A DNA stretch of 64,000 nt. Origin: Bidens hawaiensis. Its lineage: Eukaryota; Streptophyta; Magnoliopsida; Asterales; Asteraceae. Position 1 is the stretch's first letter; each line of letters opens with the position of its first letter. Both the position numbers and the translations under genes were made by a program. The DNA is taken from NCBI GenBank assembly GCA_021521415.1, contig JAIQDT010000230.1, forward strand, positions 413,501 to 477,500, in the 5' to 3' direction. Positions 11,541-24,003 of the stretch are shown here, one piece after another. The notes under the pieces are model-generated. The model did not search any database and had not been told where the DNA came from. It saw only the letters and a program-made list of their open reading frames with translations.

Positions 11541-14500
11541 ATGTTCAAGTCTGCTAGATGGAGGAGTGACAAGAACAAGATCAAAGCTGTGTTCAAGTTG
11601 CAGTTTCATGCAACTCAGGTCAGTATATGGAGTATATGATTTTTCATCAAATTAGTTCATATAAGGTGTTGATAAAATGACTAACGTCTTGTTCTTGAGT
11701 TTTTTAACCATGGAAAGAAAAGGAAAGGAGAGGGAAGGATAAGAAAGGGAAGGGAAAGATATTTTTTTTAATTAAGTGTGTTCTTGAGTTGGAAGGAAAT
11801 TAATGGAAATGAAATTATCCTTAGTAATCATCCCATTTTTTGGAGGATAACTTATTGAGAAAATACATTAATTTAATTCCTCCTAACTCCTCCTACTCCT
11901 TTCCTTTCCATCCTAAAAAAAACTCAAGAACACTCATTTTGTAAGCATCCTTAGTTTTCCTTTCCTTTCTCTCCTTTAAAGAAACTCAAGAACAGGGCGT
12001 AAGAGAGGAAGTTAGAGGTGTGTATAATTCGGTTTGGGTCGGTTTTGGGTTAAAACTAAACTGAAAAGGTGAAAACCAAAACTTGGGTCGGTTTCGGTTT
12101 TGCCATTTGAGTTTGAAAATTTGGACAAAAATAATGAATTTAGGCCTAAATCATTTTATTAATTAATTAATAAATAATTGATGGTTATGCATTTGTGATA
12201 ATATATTTAAGTTACATTCTTATAAATTACTTAAATAAAAAAAATGAAAATCTGGAAATTCGGTTCGGTTTTTCTTTTTTTAGTACATGCAACACCAAAG
12301 TTCTGTTTTTACAAAAATATAAAAAAATATAAAACCAGACAGTCGGTTTTTGTTTCGGTTCGATATAATATGTATTAGTAGGCATTCTCCTTCTAAGAAT
12401 AACTAATTTATATAATTAATTTTTCATATTATTTCAAAAAAAAAGAGAAATTTAATGTCTCTAAATGTGTTAATTTTCATATTGGTACTTTTATGAAAAA
12501 TGGTAAAAATATTTAGATTTGTTATTGTAATATGATTATTGTTTTTGTATATGTAGTTAGCATCAATTGGAGGTGATGCATTAACAATAGCTGTGATACC
12601 TATTGATGTTGGAAAGCCAACTGCAAGACTAGAAAAAACAAAAGTTAAAGATGGAAGTTGTTACTGGGAAAAACCACTTTTTGAAACTGTGAAGTTCACA
12701 CAAGATCACAAAACCAGAAAGATCAACGAGAAAATATATCGGTTTATTGTTGCAACGGTACAAATTATATTCATGCTTCCTAATAAAAAATCTTGAATAT
12801 TCTTGATTAGATATTAGTTATAATGTTATGCATTAATTTTTTTTTTTTTTTTTTTTTGCAGGGTACTTCGGTTTTTGGAGTTGTTGGCGAAGCGTCACTT
12901 GATTTTTCGAAGTATAGTGAGGCTGCAAAGGCTGCTTCTCTTTCTCTGCCTCTCAAATATGCAAAATCCTCAAGTGTATTGCATGTGAGTTCTTTTTATC
13001 ATTTTGTTAATATTTTGTCGGTGGATTGTTTCGTTTAGTCGTTCATGTTTAATGGTTGTATATGTTTGTTTAACGTTAAACTAGGTATCGATTCAACGAG
13101 TGCAAGATCAAAGGTAAAAATGGATTTTAAGATTTTATAGAGGTAAGGCTGTCTACATCTTACCCTCCTCAGACCCTACCATAGCATTGCTATTGGTGGG
13201 ATATACTGAGTACGATGATGAAATTTTAAATTTTAATCATTTCATGATGTCTTAGTTAACTTTTTTGAGGTGTTTAACGTATAACCGTAAAACCGTTGCA
13301 GCGAGGTTAATGAAAGTGAAAATGTGGATGAATGTGACAAAGATAATAAGGTTCATTTAAGTAATGGTGATATAGAAGAAAGTATTCAAAGTGATTCTGT
13401 TGAAGTAAGTCTCATTTCACACGATAACATTAGCAGAGATCATGGTGCATCGAGTGTATCCGACATCACACTTTCAGGTTCCGATAGCAGCTCGGGACTC
13501 AATACACCATGGGAACCCGAACGAAAGAGCACTAAACGGGATTGGTTGGACAGTTCGGTTCATGAGTTAAGTACAGATGAAGAGGGGTCTCCAGAAGATG
13601 TCATAAAAAAACTCAAGGGCGAATTAGTCATTTTAGCTCGGCAAGCTGAGGCCTCGGAGATGGAGATTCAAACTCTTCGGAAACAGATTGTTAAAGAGAG
13701 CAAAAGAAGTCAAGATCTTTCGAAAGAGATAGTTTCACTTAAGGAAGAGTGTGAAAAGATGAAAGTCAAAGTCAACAGTAATATGTTGACCGAGGGAGGG
13801 GATTCGTTGGCTCTCGTGAACGAGCTTAGACAAGAACTGAATTATGAAAAGGATTTGAATTCCAATCTCCGGTTACAGCTTCAGAAAACACAAGAGTCAA
13901 ACGCAGAGTTGATTCTCGCGGTTCGGGACTTAGACGAGATGCTCGAGTCAAAGTCAACATCAAAGTCAAAATGTCAAGAAGTCAACGCTAAACCCGAGAG
14001 TGATGACGAAGATCAAAAGGCGTTAGAAGACATTGTTAAACAACATAGTGGCATGAAAGATGCATTATTACAAGAGCAAAAGATAATCGATCTTTACAAC
14101 GAAATAGAGTTATATAAACGAGATAAAGACGAGCTAGAAACGCAAATGGAGCATATCGCTCTCGACTACGAGATTTTAAAGCAGGAAAACCATGACCTGT
14201 CTTACAAACTGGAACAAAGTCAACTTCAAGAACAGTTAAAGATGCAATATGAATGTTCAACGTCTTACGCCACTGTAAACGAACTCGAATCAAAGATTGA
14301 AAACTTACACAACGAGCTTAAATCAAAATCTAGTTCAATTCAAGAAATGGAAACACAAGTCAAGAATTTGGAAGAAGAGTTAAGTAAACAAGCCGAGAGG
14401 TTTGAGGCGGATACGGAAGATTTAATTCGTGCTAAAGTCGAGCAAGAACAACGAGCCATTCAAGCGGAGGAGACTTTAAGAAAAGTCAAACTTCAAAACG

Positions 14501-15099
14501 CTAGTACAGCCGGCAAACTTCAAGAAGAGTTCAGAAAGTTATCGATACAAATGACATCGGCTTTTCGTGGAAACGAAAACGCAGCTATGAAAGCGATGGA
14601 CGAAGCCGTTCAACTCAGGATAGAGAAACAACACCTTGAAGAGATACTCAAGAAAGTCAAACAAGAGTTTGACCATATCGGGCGCCAATACGAAGACAAA
14701 GTGGCTGAACTTTCAAACCAGGTTGAAAACTTATCACAAGAGTTAGTACATCAAAAAGCTAGTTATAACACCATGATAGAGGATCTTGATGGTGAGTTAA
14801 GTGACCGTGAAACCGAGATTCGTTTAGTGAAGGTGGAACTCGAGAGTTTGGAGAACGAGTTTCGAGATTTGAAAAAGGTTAAAACTGAGAAAGATAATGA
14901 AGTTGAGAGGCTGAAAATAGAGATAGAGAGGCTAAAGTCAAGATGCAATGACATGAAGCAGTTTTGTAAAGAAAACGAGTTAGAGAAGGAAAATTTGAAA
15001 AAACAGTTATTTCAGTTAAAAGGTGATCTCAAGAAGAAAGATGAAGTTATTAGTAGTATGGAGAAAAGGGTCAAAGAGGGAAGCAAACCAATGCCAAAA

Positions 15100-15145
<46 letters not shown>

Positions 15146-16241
15146 GTAATAAAACCGCTCCTGTTTATCGCAGCCCGAAAGAGGTCAACGGTTTGAAAGA
15201 AAAAGTCAAACTGCTTGAGGTGCATTTTCTAACTCATGTCTCACAATCTGTATTTCATTGTTATACTAGTATTTCATTGTTACATGTATTAAAAATGTAG
15301 ACTTTAGATAAGTTTTTACTTTAAGGTAAAAAGTAACTTCAAATTAACCCGTTCCTAAGTAAATGAGTTGAAGTTGTGTATGTTTGTGCTAATTTTGGAA
15401 GTTTGTTATAAACAGAATCAAATAAATCTCAAGGAAATTGCATTAGAACGCGCCGAAGCTTTATTCTTGGAGAAAGAAAAAGATCTTATGCGTAAAATTG
15501 AAGACTTGGAAAGACGAGTAACGGATCTTGATCAAAACATTGAGAATCCACAGGTAACTATTTAACATGACACGGTTTATGATAGGGGGTGTGCATGGGT
15601 CGGTTCGGTTTTGGGCTAAAACTGAACAAAAAAACGAAATGTCAGTTTTTGACTTTTTGGTTTGGATTATGTTCCGTATTCTAAAATTTTGGGCCGAAAA
15701 AATAAAATTGACCAATAATATTGAATTTGGGCCTAACTTTTTTTTATTATACATTTGGGCTAAAACATTTAGGTTAAACTATATATTAAGCTATTATAAA
15801 TTACATAAATTTTGAAATAAAAATAATAAAAAACTATACGTTCGGTTTGTTTTTTACGAAAACATAAAGCCAAACCGTCAGTTTTTGTTTATTTCCGTCT
15901 GTTTTTTTTCAGTTTCATACTTTCATACACATCCCTAGTTTTTGATAAAATGTTCAAAAAATGTGACATGAATGATTAATTATAGTTTTCAATCACAGAT
16001 ATCTACAGCTCAAAATCCAAACCCTGCCACTGGACCCGACGGAAAACAAGAAACGTTTAAGGCGTCACCAGACGTAACGGAACTATTAAATAAAAACAAG
16101 TGTATGGAAGTAGAATTAAAGGAAATGCAAGAAAGATATTCAGAAATAAGCCTAAAGTTTGCAGAAGTAGAAGGTGAAAGACAACAACTTGTAATGAGTC
16201 TTAGAAACCTCAAGAATGCAAAGTTGATGGTACAAAGATAA
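11541..16241 (+). CDS. NT-C2 domain plus long coiled-coil protein (At1g63300-like)
   Basis: Seven exons, all GT-AG and phase-consistent: 11541-11618, 12557-12757, 12862-12984, 13085-13113, 13302-15219, 15416-15553 and 15999-16241. They encode about 909 residues. Residues 1 to about 143 are the EEIG1/EHBP1-type NT-C2 domain (MFKSARWRSDKNKIKAVFKL, IPIDVGKPTARLEK, FGVVGEASLDFSKY, LPLKYAKSSSVLHVSIQRV). A Ser-rich linker follows (DITLSGSDSSSGLNTPWEPE), then a long heptad-rich coiled coil of about residues 230-740 and more coil to the end. Plant relatives are annotated as myosin-heavy-chain-like or USO1-like; the NT-C2 fold is thought to bind membranes while the coil tethers partners. An (AAT)n run encodes 15 Asn at about residues 744-758. 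Introns carry several transposons. The precise role is unknown. Confidence 0.88.
11685..11999. mobile_element. Tourist-like MITE in intron 1, with a second copy nested inside
   Basis: The ends CGTCTTGTTCTTGAGTTTTT and (reversed) CGCCCTGTTCTTGAGTTTCT are inverted repeats. TAA flanks both sides (11682-11684, 12000-12002), the 3-bp target typical of PIF/Harbinger. An inner inverted pair, GTGTTCTTGAGTT at about 11778 and AACTCAAGAACAC at about 11921, shows a related copy within it. The body is GGAAAGGA-rich. Confidence 0.65.
12013..12395. mobile_element. Probable degenerate hAT-like MITE in intron 1
   Basis: It begins TAGAGGTGTGTATAATTCGG, like the other members of the TAG-GGTG family, and its interior is rich in TCGGTTTTGGGT. 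The right end is unclear, with only a weak candidate (CTCCTTCTA) near 12390 and no convincing 8-bp duplication. It lies between exons 1 and 2 of the NT-C2 gene. Confidence 0.4.
13128..13228 (+). mobile_element. 3' fragment of a SINE in intron 4 of the NT-C2 gene
   Basis: GTAAGGCTGTCTACATCTTA, CAGACCCTACCATAG and GTGGGATATACTGAGTACG are in the order seen in the 3' part of common plant SINEs. The same 3' end occurs reversed at about 41380-41440, attached to a longer body. Confidence 0.55.
15100..15144 (+). repeat. In-frame (AAT)15 microsatellite coding poly-Asn
   Basis: Fifteen AAT codons stand in the coding frame of the large exon of the NT-C2 gene, followed by AGT AAT. Trinucleotide slippage would change the protein length without shifting frame. 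Confidence 0.9.
15583..15937. mobile_element. hAT-type MITE in intron 6 of the NT-C2 gene, copy 2
   Basis: It starts TAGGGGGTGTGCATGGGTCG and ends CATACACATCCCTA (inverted repeats). The flanks GTTTATGA (15575-15582) and GTTTTTGA (15938-15945) match at seven of eight positions, an 8-bp hAT-style duplication. The interior is rich in GGTTCGGTTTTGGGC. Confidence 0.7.
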
Positions 16242-16546
16242 TTTGCATCATGCTAAATAATAATAATAATAATATGTAAATTGGTATAAATGGTTTTTTA
16301 GTGATATGTGTTTGTTTTTCTTTATTATTATTATTTTTGAACTTTAGAAGTTTGATGTAAAACTAGGTTCAGTAACAATATGAAATGAGTTTCTTGTTTC
16401 TCTCTACATTAGTAATAATATATTAAAAGCATTCAAACGATTACAATAAAGTGGCTACGTAAACGGGCATTGCGTCACAATCAATCAGTCACATTTTAAT
16501 TAACAAAACAAATCCTACTAAAAACAAAGCTTTGGATTTTAGGTGT

Positions 16547-16718
16547 AAAAATTACTATACATGACCAATTGAACCCTATTCAACTCATAATTATCGTTTT
16601 ATATTTCCTAAATCTTTGTTACTAGTTATTTCAAAAATTACTATACACGACCCACTGAACCATGTTCAACTCATAAATATCGTTTTATAATTCCTTAATT
16701 TTTTGTTACTAGTTATTT
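16547..16718. repeat. Tandem duplication of an 86-bp unit
   Basis: Two adjacent copies (about 16547-16632 and 16633-16718) share AAAATTACTATACA, CAACTCATAA-TATCG and TTTGTTACTAGTTATTT with about a dozen differences. The rest of 16242-17653 is AT-rich, without a gene that I can support. Confidence 0.65.
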
Positions 16719-17653
16719 AATATTTCTTTTATTCAACTCATACAACGGTTTCTTACCTAGCTTGCTATTAAGTAATATAAGTAATAACAAATTATTACTT
16801 ATATCCCTAGATACAAACAACCTTTAACATAAGAAATGTTGTTACACTAACACAAGAGTAATTATTATTACACCGTTTCAGTTTTATGGTGTAATTAACT
16901 CTACTTCAAATTAGAACAATAAAAATTACTATAGTTATTTATATGTTTAACAGATAAATCTGATCTCCTATTAACATGTATGAAGGTTGTAAGAATTTAT
17001 AATGGTCACTAGCTATTATAACATTGGTTATTAACATGGGATGTGTTATTAGTGCATGTGTTATAACTTGTGATAACTTGTTAGTAATATAATGTAAGGA
17101 TGTCAACAAACAAGTTTGTGAAATATTATTATTATTATTATTGTTATAAAAGTATAGTTATAAACAACTATTTATCCAATAAATAATAATAGATCAAGAA
17201 CACATTTAAAACAAAGAACTTCATATATTCATATAAGGGAGGTGCACCCACGTCATGCACACTTTTTTGTCTCTTAAAAGTACTTTTGATTATATAAGTC
17301 ATAATAAAAAATATAAATATAAACTTATTGCATGCAACTATTAACAATTTGAATGGATAACCGACTAACAAAATGGACTACGAATAAAACCAAAATAAAT
17401 TTCATCATTCATGTAGCAAACTTTGATTCGATATTAAAAAAAACATATAGATAATAGAATTAAGACGTGTGGACGATATACAGATAGGATAAAAGATTAT
17501 AGAAACAAGTATCAGATACTTCATAACACATTAAAGAATTTTTACCAGTATCATGCGACATGTTATTAGTAAGCGAGCTCTCCTTTGGTTAGTTTACACA
17601 TACAAGTGCATGTATTCTTTTTTGTATAAACACCAAAACTGACAAACTATCAT

Positions 17654-18523
17654 CTACATTTTGTGACAAATTAATCCAAGTATCGCTACTAAAGCCATTA
17701 CGAATATATGGTCTACGTGTGGCTCAATGATCACCCACAAAACGTCTTCACCTAAAGCAACGCCTGAAAATGATAGTTTTCTTTGTATCTGCATCACGAA
17801 AAGAAAAACCAATTATTATTTATAATATAGAAATAAAACGTGACACATGTAAACTTAAAATTTAATTAATCAAGTCTCACCACGGCCATAATTTGTCCTT
17901 CACCACCAACTATCCTGAACTCAAAGTCATGAATCGATCCTTCAATTCTATGATTCATGCTACTTATACTTTGTGCTTCGTTTGTTCCAATCAAAACATC
18001 ATAAACCGAGTCATGATTGAAAAAGCCCAGACTTTTTCCGACTTTAAACCATGGTTTGCAAGAATCTTTATCATTATAACAATCCCATAGCCCGGACCGC
18101 AATAGTTTCTATAACATGGTTTGGAAAACAAAGTCATTTGGTTTCAGTATCACTTAAATAAAACCCTAATTCGTATTAAATTAAAATTCTTTTTAATACA
18201 TAATGAAAACAATATGTCACAATTCTAAGTGATCATAATTCATATATAACATTTTGAAATTGAAATTAAGTTAATAATCATAAAATCGAATGTACCTTTC
18301 GAAGTATTGTGCACACGATGTTTCCACGAAGATCCATCAAATAAACTTCGCTTCTACACTTGCTATCGTAATTATCTATACGAAAAACGACTTCTCCATT
18401 GGAATTGTAAACCGTATACCCGTTTGAGTTTAGCACGAGTGATTTCATCCATATGGTATATGTTTCTCTTTGGATTGAACATGAAGAAGATGAAGAAGGT
18501 ACACAAGGATGTATTTTAGCCAT
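17654..18523 (-). CDS. LURP-one-related (LOR, DUF567) protein
   Basis: Three exons, 18296-18523, 17881-18108 and 17654-17788, join in phase 0 at GT-AG sites to give 196 residues, a normal LOR length. Exon 1 reads MAKIHPCVPSSSSSCSIQ, then TIWMKSLVLNSNGYTVYN, VVFRIDNYDSK and EVYLMDLRGNIVCTILRK. Exon 2 adds KLLRSGLWDCYNDKD and the variable middle. Exon 3 gives GVALGEDVLWVIIEPHVDH and a hydrophobic C-terminal helix (VMALVAILGLI) before the stop at 17654. This is the tubby-C-terminal-like (phospholipid scramblase-like) fold; Arabidopsis LURP1 is needed for basal defence against an oomycete, while most LOR proteins have no assigned function. A TATA-like ATATTTATATAG lies upstream near 18567-18582. 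Confidence 0.9.
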
Positions 18524-18919
18524 TTTAGGAAGAGAATTAGGTATTTCATGTAAGCATCAAGTAGCATCTATATAAATATAACTTCCAGAAATACAAGTGA
18601 TGGGCTTCAACTATTAACAATATAAAATTGACAACATTTAACTTGCACTTTTTAGTTTCAATTAATATATAATAGAGAATATTTTTAGAAAATTGAGTTT
18701 GAAATCAAACTTATTAGCTTTTGATATTTTATAGATATTTATGTTAGTTGTCTAGCAGTTATCATTATATTGTATGCTAAATTCAACTTTGTACTATATT
18801 TGATTTTTATTTCATGAATAACAATTATCTATAATATCATGCATAATAAATAATGTTTCTTAATGCTTTTTTCAATCATTACCATTTCAAGATTACATAT
18901 AAATATTATTGTATAAATG

Positions 18920-20005
18920 TTTATGTTCGTTACGCTCTTACAATGCTCGGGATGATATAGAAGCTTTATCTGCCCATTGAAGAGGTAGGTCCCAGCAGAG
19001 CCCAGTTGGTCCCGCAAGACTCACCTTGAACAGGGACGTCGGCGCAAAGACCATCTGCTCCCGCAGGACCCACCATGCTCATAGAACCTTACGCGCAGTA
19101 CGCAAGCTGTACACGCAGGGAAAGCCTCCCAATGGTGAAGTACCCCGCCTGTTCCCGCAGTTGCGGATACAAGCCATCAGGGAAGGCTACCCGCAGACAG
19201 CAGGGCTACACGCACAAGACAATAGATACTTCAGTAGTCACATGAAGGAATGAGCAAGGCATGAACAATCCCGCCTAAATGAGCCAGTCTGTATGATTCT
19301 GAAAGATCTTTTGTACTATACTTACCAAGGTATGGATAGGACAGACGATCTGACCAGAACAACCCATGAGCCAATCACAGGGTGACATCTCACCGACAAC
19401 AGTGCGAGGATGAGCACCCTCTAGTACTGTTTGTCACTATTAGCCGCTGCCTACTCACCAACCCTTACTGTGGGACATGCGCAGCCTACAGTTGGTGGAA
19501 TAGTGTTACTATTGGCCGTAACCTTTTCACCAACCAGCATGGCCTGCGTACAATCCACAGTAGGTGGGACGTGCATAATCTACAGTTGGTGGAATAGTGC
19601 AGCCGACTTTATCACTGTTGGCCGTAACCTACTCACCAACCAGTATGGCCTGTGCATAGTCCACTGTTGGTAGAACAGGAATACTATTCAGCCGGCTGTA
19701 CCTGCTTGGAAACCTACCTTCGGCTATAAATACTCCAACATCTCGGAATGGTAAGAGCATCTGCTATCCAGTTATCTAACAATCTCTTAATATACACTTA
19801 TATTCAGAGCAACCTAGTCTGATTCTCACGCCGGAGGGTGGTCACAAGGAGGAACCCCCCCTTCTCAGTGACGAGCTTACGGTGTTTGTTTTGCAGGTCT
19901 CCTGAAGAACAGCCTTCTCAGCTAGACCTCATCCGTGGGAAACATTACTTAACCCCCAGATTATCTATAATCTGTACCGGGTCACCTAGTGTTTCTTCAC
20001 CCATA
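18920..20005 (+). mobile_element. LTR-like element (probable solo LTR or fragment)
   Basis: This block is clearly more GC-rich than its neighbours. It has a promoter-like GGCTATAAATACTCC at 19721-19735. Downstream come ACGCCGGAGGGTGGTC and a CCGGGTCACCTAGTGTTTC end, as in the R-U5 of plant Ty3/gypsy LTRs. Three diverged copies of GGCCGTAACC-ACTCACCAACCAGTATGGCC / CAGTTGGTGGAATAGTG span 19437-19677. No gag or pol is present. The limits are approximate and no exact target duplication was found. Confidence 0.45.
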
Positions 20006-20289
20006 TAATGCCAAATGCTCCATAATTTGTTTGTTTTATTTGAAGCTAGTTGCTTCTATTTGTTTTATTTGAGTTGTTTATACTTTATACATAACAATGT
20101 TTACATAGTTTAATACCTTGGAGATAAAGGAGGGCTTAATAATCTATTTAATTGTGGAGAGTGAGTCTTTACATCATCTTATGTTTTAATTTATGTTTGG
20201 TGGGATGCTTATCCTTCCAAAAGGACTTGTTAGGACATGTCTAATGATATCCTATTATAATTTTAATTAGTGATTTATATATCTAGGGT

Positions 20290-20597
20290 GAGGTTACTGT
20301 ACAATAATTGTTTAACGTACGATAGGTACGCGACACACTCAAAGGCAAAAAACAAAAACGCTCAAAGGCAGAAATACCAAAATGCCCATCCAAAACCTAA
20401 AACGCTAACGGTTTTCATGAATAAAAGTAAAAACCGATCGATTAACGATCCAAAACTATTTATTTTGGTGAACCAATGATTAATTGGATATGTATTGATG
20501 ATTTCGAGATATTGTGATGTGATTTCGTGGATCGATTTCATAAATATAGGTATTCTTGTACCTAATGTACGTTAAGCAATTATTGCATTATATCTTT
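20290..20597 (+). mobile_element. TIR element, copy B (inverted relative to copy A)
   Basis: The ends TGTACAATAATTGTTTAACG and CGTTAAGCAATTATTGCA are inverted repeats. The interior (CAAAAACGCTCAAAGGC, CGATCGATTAACGATC) matches the reverse complement of the element at 3563-3885 over its length. Confidence 0.6.
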
Positions 20598-20599
20598 TC

Positions 20600-23500
20600 T
20601 TTATATATCTAAACAATATATATCTATACATACATATCTTATATATATGTAATAATAAATTATTTAATTTTATGTATAAACCTCTCAAAATTAGTTTAGA
20701 ACAATTATAATATGATCATTCTAAATATATTGATAATTGTACAAACGAAAGAACTAAAACTTTAAGGCCTAGTTAAAATAAATAAGATGGTATATATATA
20801 GCTTGATTTTAAATATACAAAATAAAGCATTTTTCAAAATATACATGAATGTATAACTCTTTAGATGGACAATATGACTTATCACTTAATGTAAAGAGTA
20901 ATATAATAATATCTGAATTTGACTAGCTATATGATTGCAAAGTTTTGGTTTCATATGTATGTACATAGAATATGAAGGACTTTTACTAGATTTTCATGTC
21001 TTTTGATACAAGGGAACACCTCTATTACAAGTGACCTTTCATGTAACACTTTAGGCACTAACGTTAAACAATGTCTGCTGCATGGGCCATGCATGAATCA
21101 TCCATCATATACACAGATAATACACTTTAGCGGCAGATATTGAAGAAAAGTTGCTAGATAACGCGAGGTAAAAAAATTGTTAAGAAGAGCTGATACATAA
21201 AACGAAGAAGGAAAAGTAAATTTTGCACTAAATGTGTACTTTGCCAAGTAATCCGTCCCTACTGTGAATTACTAGTTCGTTAAATATATTATAACATGGA
21301 TTTCATTTTTCAAATACAATGAACTCAAATTGCATGGCATAATTTCCATACCTAACCTCTTTCGGTATTTCAATCTCTAGATGTTATATACTGTGACACA
21401 ATTCTAAAAAAACTTGGAAATTAATAATTCTTTTTTAAATCGTAAGATAATAATATGTAGTGAAACATACATTAAAATGAGTAACACATATATTATGTAT
21501 AATATTTAAAGGAATAGATAAAAATATTTGTACGATTTTTTTTAAGTTCTCTTTTTATCAAAGTAAAACACACACACACATAAGAATGAGATCTCGTACA
21601 AATACTTTTAATATGTGAACATAAGAAACACTGGCCGGAAGTTTTGAACTAAAATAATAATAATTACTTTAATTCAAAATTATAACGGAATACTTAATTA
21701 CTTCAATTATTTTTATACTTCTTACGTTCAAAGTTATTTGTATATGATCATAACACTACATCATAAAGACAGGCTAGAGTCGATAAGACACACATATATC
21801 TTGAAAAAATAAATGAAGAGAACTTCATGACTTCTCTAGTTAGTAACATTTATTTATAGGATCACATGTTTTTGATGTTTTAGAGGTTGTTCCAACACAC
21901 AAATTTTTTCAACGGCTCTCTTTGTTGGACCGAAACCAAATAATGAAGTTGACTTTCAAAATGATTTTAATTAACATAATACTTATTATTAATATTATCA
22001 ATATTATTATTGAAACTTAAAACAGAATAGTGTTTGTACACACTTTAGAGCATGTCTATTTAAAATGTACCTATTTAAAGTTTATTTGTTTTAGGTGTGT
22101 TCTAGAATAGAACCGTAGATAACCATATAATACATTTATATGTAGCGCTTAATATGTATGTAAATAATGATAGTTAAAAAAAACTCGTTTCATGCCCTTC
22201 GCTAAGATATAAATTCTCGCCAACTATCTAGCTCATGCAAGACGCTTGAACACTTCTTATCATCGTCCACTTATGACCATCACATCGAACCCATCTCACC
22301 GCCATATTTGAACCATTGCAAGACACATGTGTTCGAAGTCTAAGAACTTCACTAAGTTGTTTGACAATAAAGTTTCAATATGTGTACAAGAACTTGTTGA
22401 ATCAAAATATACACCTAGGAATGAACTGATCTGATGATTTTAATTAAAAATGAGATTTAATTATCTAAACATGTTAAAACCAAAGCTGGATGATTTAAAC
22501 ATGTTTAGGACTTAACCATGCTCATACGTACACACATGATATGCAAGTATAAGGTACCCGGTTTCATACCCCATTCAAAACCTGTGACGCTGGGTATGAT
22601 TTTTCAAGCCAGCTAACATCCAATTCTATACCCAAACCAGTTAATCGGTTATGGACACTACCTGATTTCTCCATACCTGATCATACCCGAAACCAGGTAT
22701 TGAAAAAACAGTTTTGTGCATCTCTAAATGCAAGTACTAATAGTTAATTGACAACTTACATGTGTGGGCTTGTGGGCTTTTGTAGCTTAAGTGTTCCTAC
22801 TTTTGTGCATCTATTTTTCCAAGTCTCACGCCTCCTTAATCAAGTGAGCTACACGGCGGGGACTTAGGTACCCAATCTAGTAATCTATCCATCACGAAAC
22901 GCATACGGCCGTTTGTAAAGTTGTAAAAAAAAACGGTCCGGAGCCGGTTAACCGGAAACCAAACCAGACTGGTTAATATCTAAAATCGGTTTCAGTCAAT
23001 CCGGTCTCCAAACTGAACAGAACTGCCAGTTTGTATAGCGGTTCATACCTTTTACAAATAAACCGGTTTTAAAACCGTTTTCGTTTACCTAAATTCGGTT
23101 AAAACCGTTTTTAAACCGATTAAACCGGTTCTAAACCGAACCAACCTAGTTTGGATCAGTTTGACAAGTTCTACTCAGAAACCAGTTTCTAAATTGAACC
23201 GGTTTGTTTTGAGAAATAGCCGTTTGGGTGTTTAATATATATATATTTTTTAATTTCATCCACGTAATTAAATAAATTTATTAATATATTAGTTTTAGGG
23301 AGTGATATTTATTTATAAACTAAAAAATATTCCTTTAAACTGAACTATAACCACCTGTCCACAAGATCTATTTGCATCCATACAAGAATAAAAAAACTAG
23401 CATATCAAACAAAAACTCAACGGGTCGTGTTCGGATCAATCCATGAGTACGCGAGACGTGTTCGGGTTAATGCATATTAACTATAACTAATCTCATATCT

Positions 23501-23769
23501 CTTCTGAAGTGAGGTTAGTTCCTATTTCAATCTGAACTACTTTAAACCCGAGCCAAACTGGACCTTCTTAACAGGTTAAACGGGTTCAAGTGTCTTAACT
23601 AACCTCATCTTTATGTCCTAATGAGGTTAATTTCTGTTTCGTTCTAAACCATTTTTGACCTGAAGTTCAACCTTTTTTTGAATCTATTCAATTTAGTACC
23701 AAATATAAACTAATATTTTAACACACGTTCAAACGCCTTAAAAGGAAAACAAACAAACATGATTGTTGT
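20600..23769. other. Intergenic region with CCGGTT-rich repeats only
   Basis: AT-rich. It includes a short MITE (22548-22726) and, at about 22910-23220, a stretch dense in CCGGTT and AAACCG that resembles the same families but lacks clear ends. No gene is supported. Confidence 0.5.
22548..22726. mobile_element. Short hAT-type MITE, copy 3
   Basis: It starts TATAAGGTACCCGG and ends TTTTGTGCATCTCTA. The flanks TATGCAAG (22540-22547) and AATGCAAG (22727-22734) match at seven of eight positions. The 179-bp body contains ACCCGGTTTC and AACCAG motifs. Confidence 0.55.
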
Positions 23770-24000
23770 CTAGATTGAGGACAAGGTTTCGATGTACCGA
23801 TGGGTTAGTTCAAAGCACTCGTTGTGTAACTCCTTAATACTCCCGTCGTGAACGTTGTACCTTAACAGCTTCCCACGAGCTAACAACACCAAGAATGTAG
23901 CTTCTTCGTCTATAACTACATCAAAAACTTCTAAATCATATCCATATTTATACTTGCCCACAAGCGCATCAAGCTGCAGCCGATACTTGACAACCAACCC
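23770..24000 (-). pseudogene. C-terminal fragment of an F-box protein
   Basis: The 77 residues ahead of the TAG at 23770 include FDVVIDEEATFLVLLARGKL, LRYNVHDGSIKEL and RYIETLSSI, the kind of tail found in plant F-box associated proteins (the 'YI-E-S/T-L' end). An in-frame TAG at 24010-24012 on this strand and the lack of any F-box or upstream beta-propeller sequence mean the gene is truncated. Assignment rests on motif resemblance. Confidence 0.4.
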
Positions 24001-24003
24001 TGA

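Noticed and set aside
15016..15225. Reverse-strand open frame with poly-Ile opposite the NT-C2 gene
   Set aside because: It is the antisense of the (AAT)n microsatellite inside a well supported coding exon.
19026..19673. Open frames in the GC-rich block at 19-19.7 kb
   Set aside because: They overlap the tandem repeats of the LTR-like element in several frames and match no protein.
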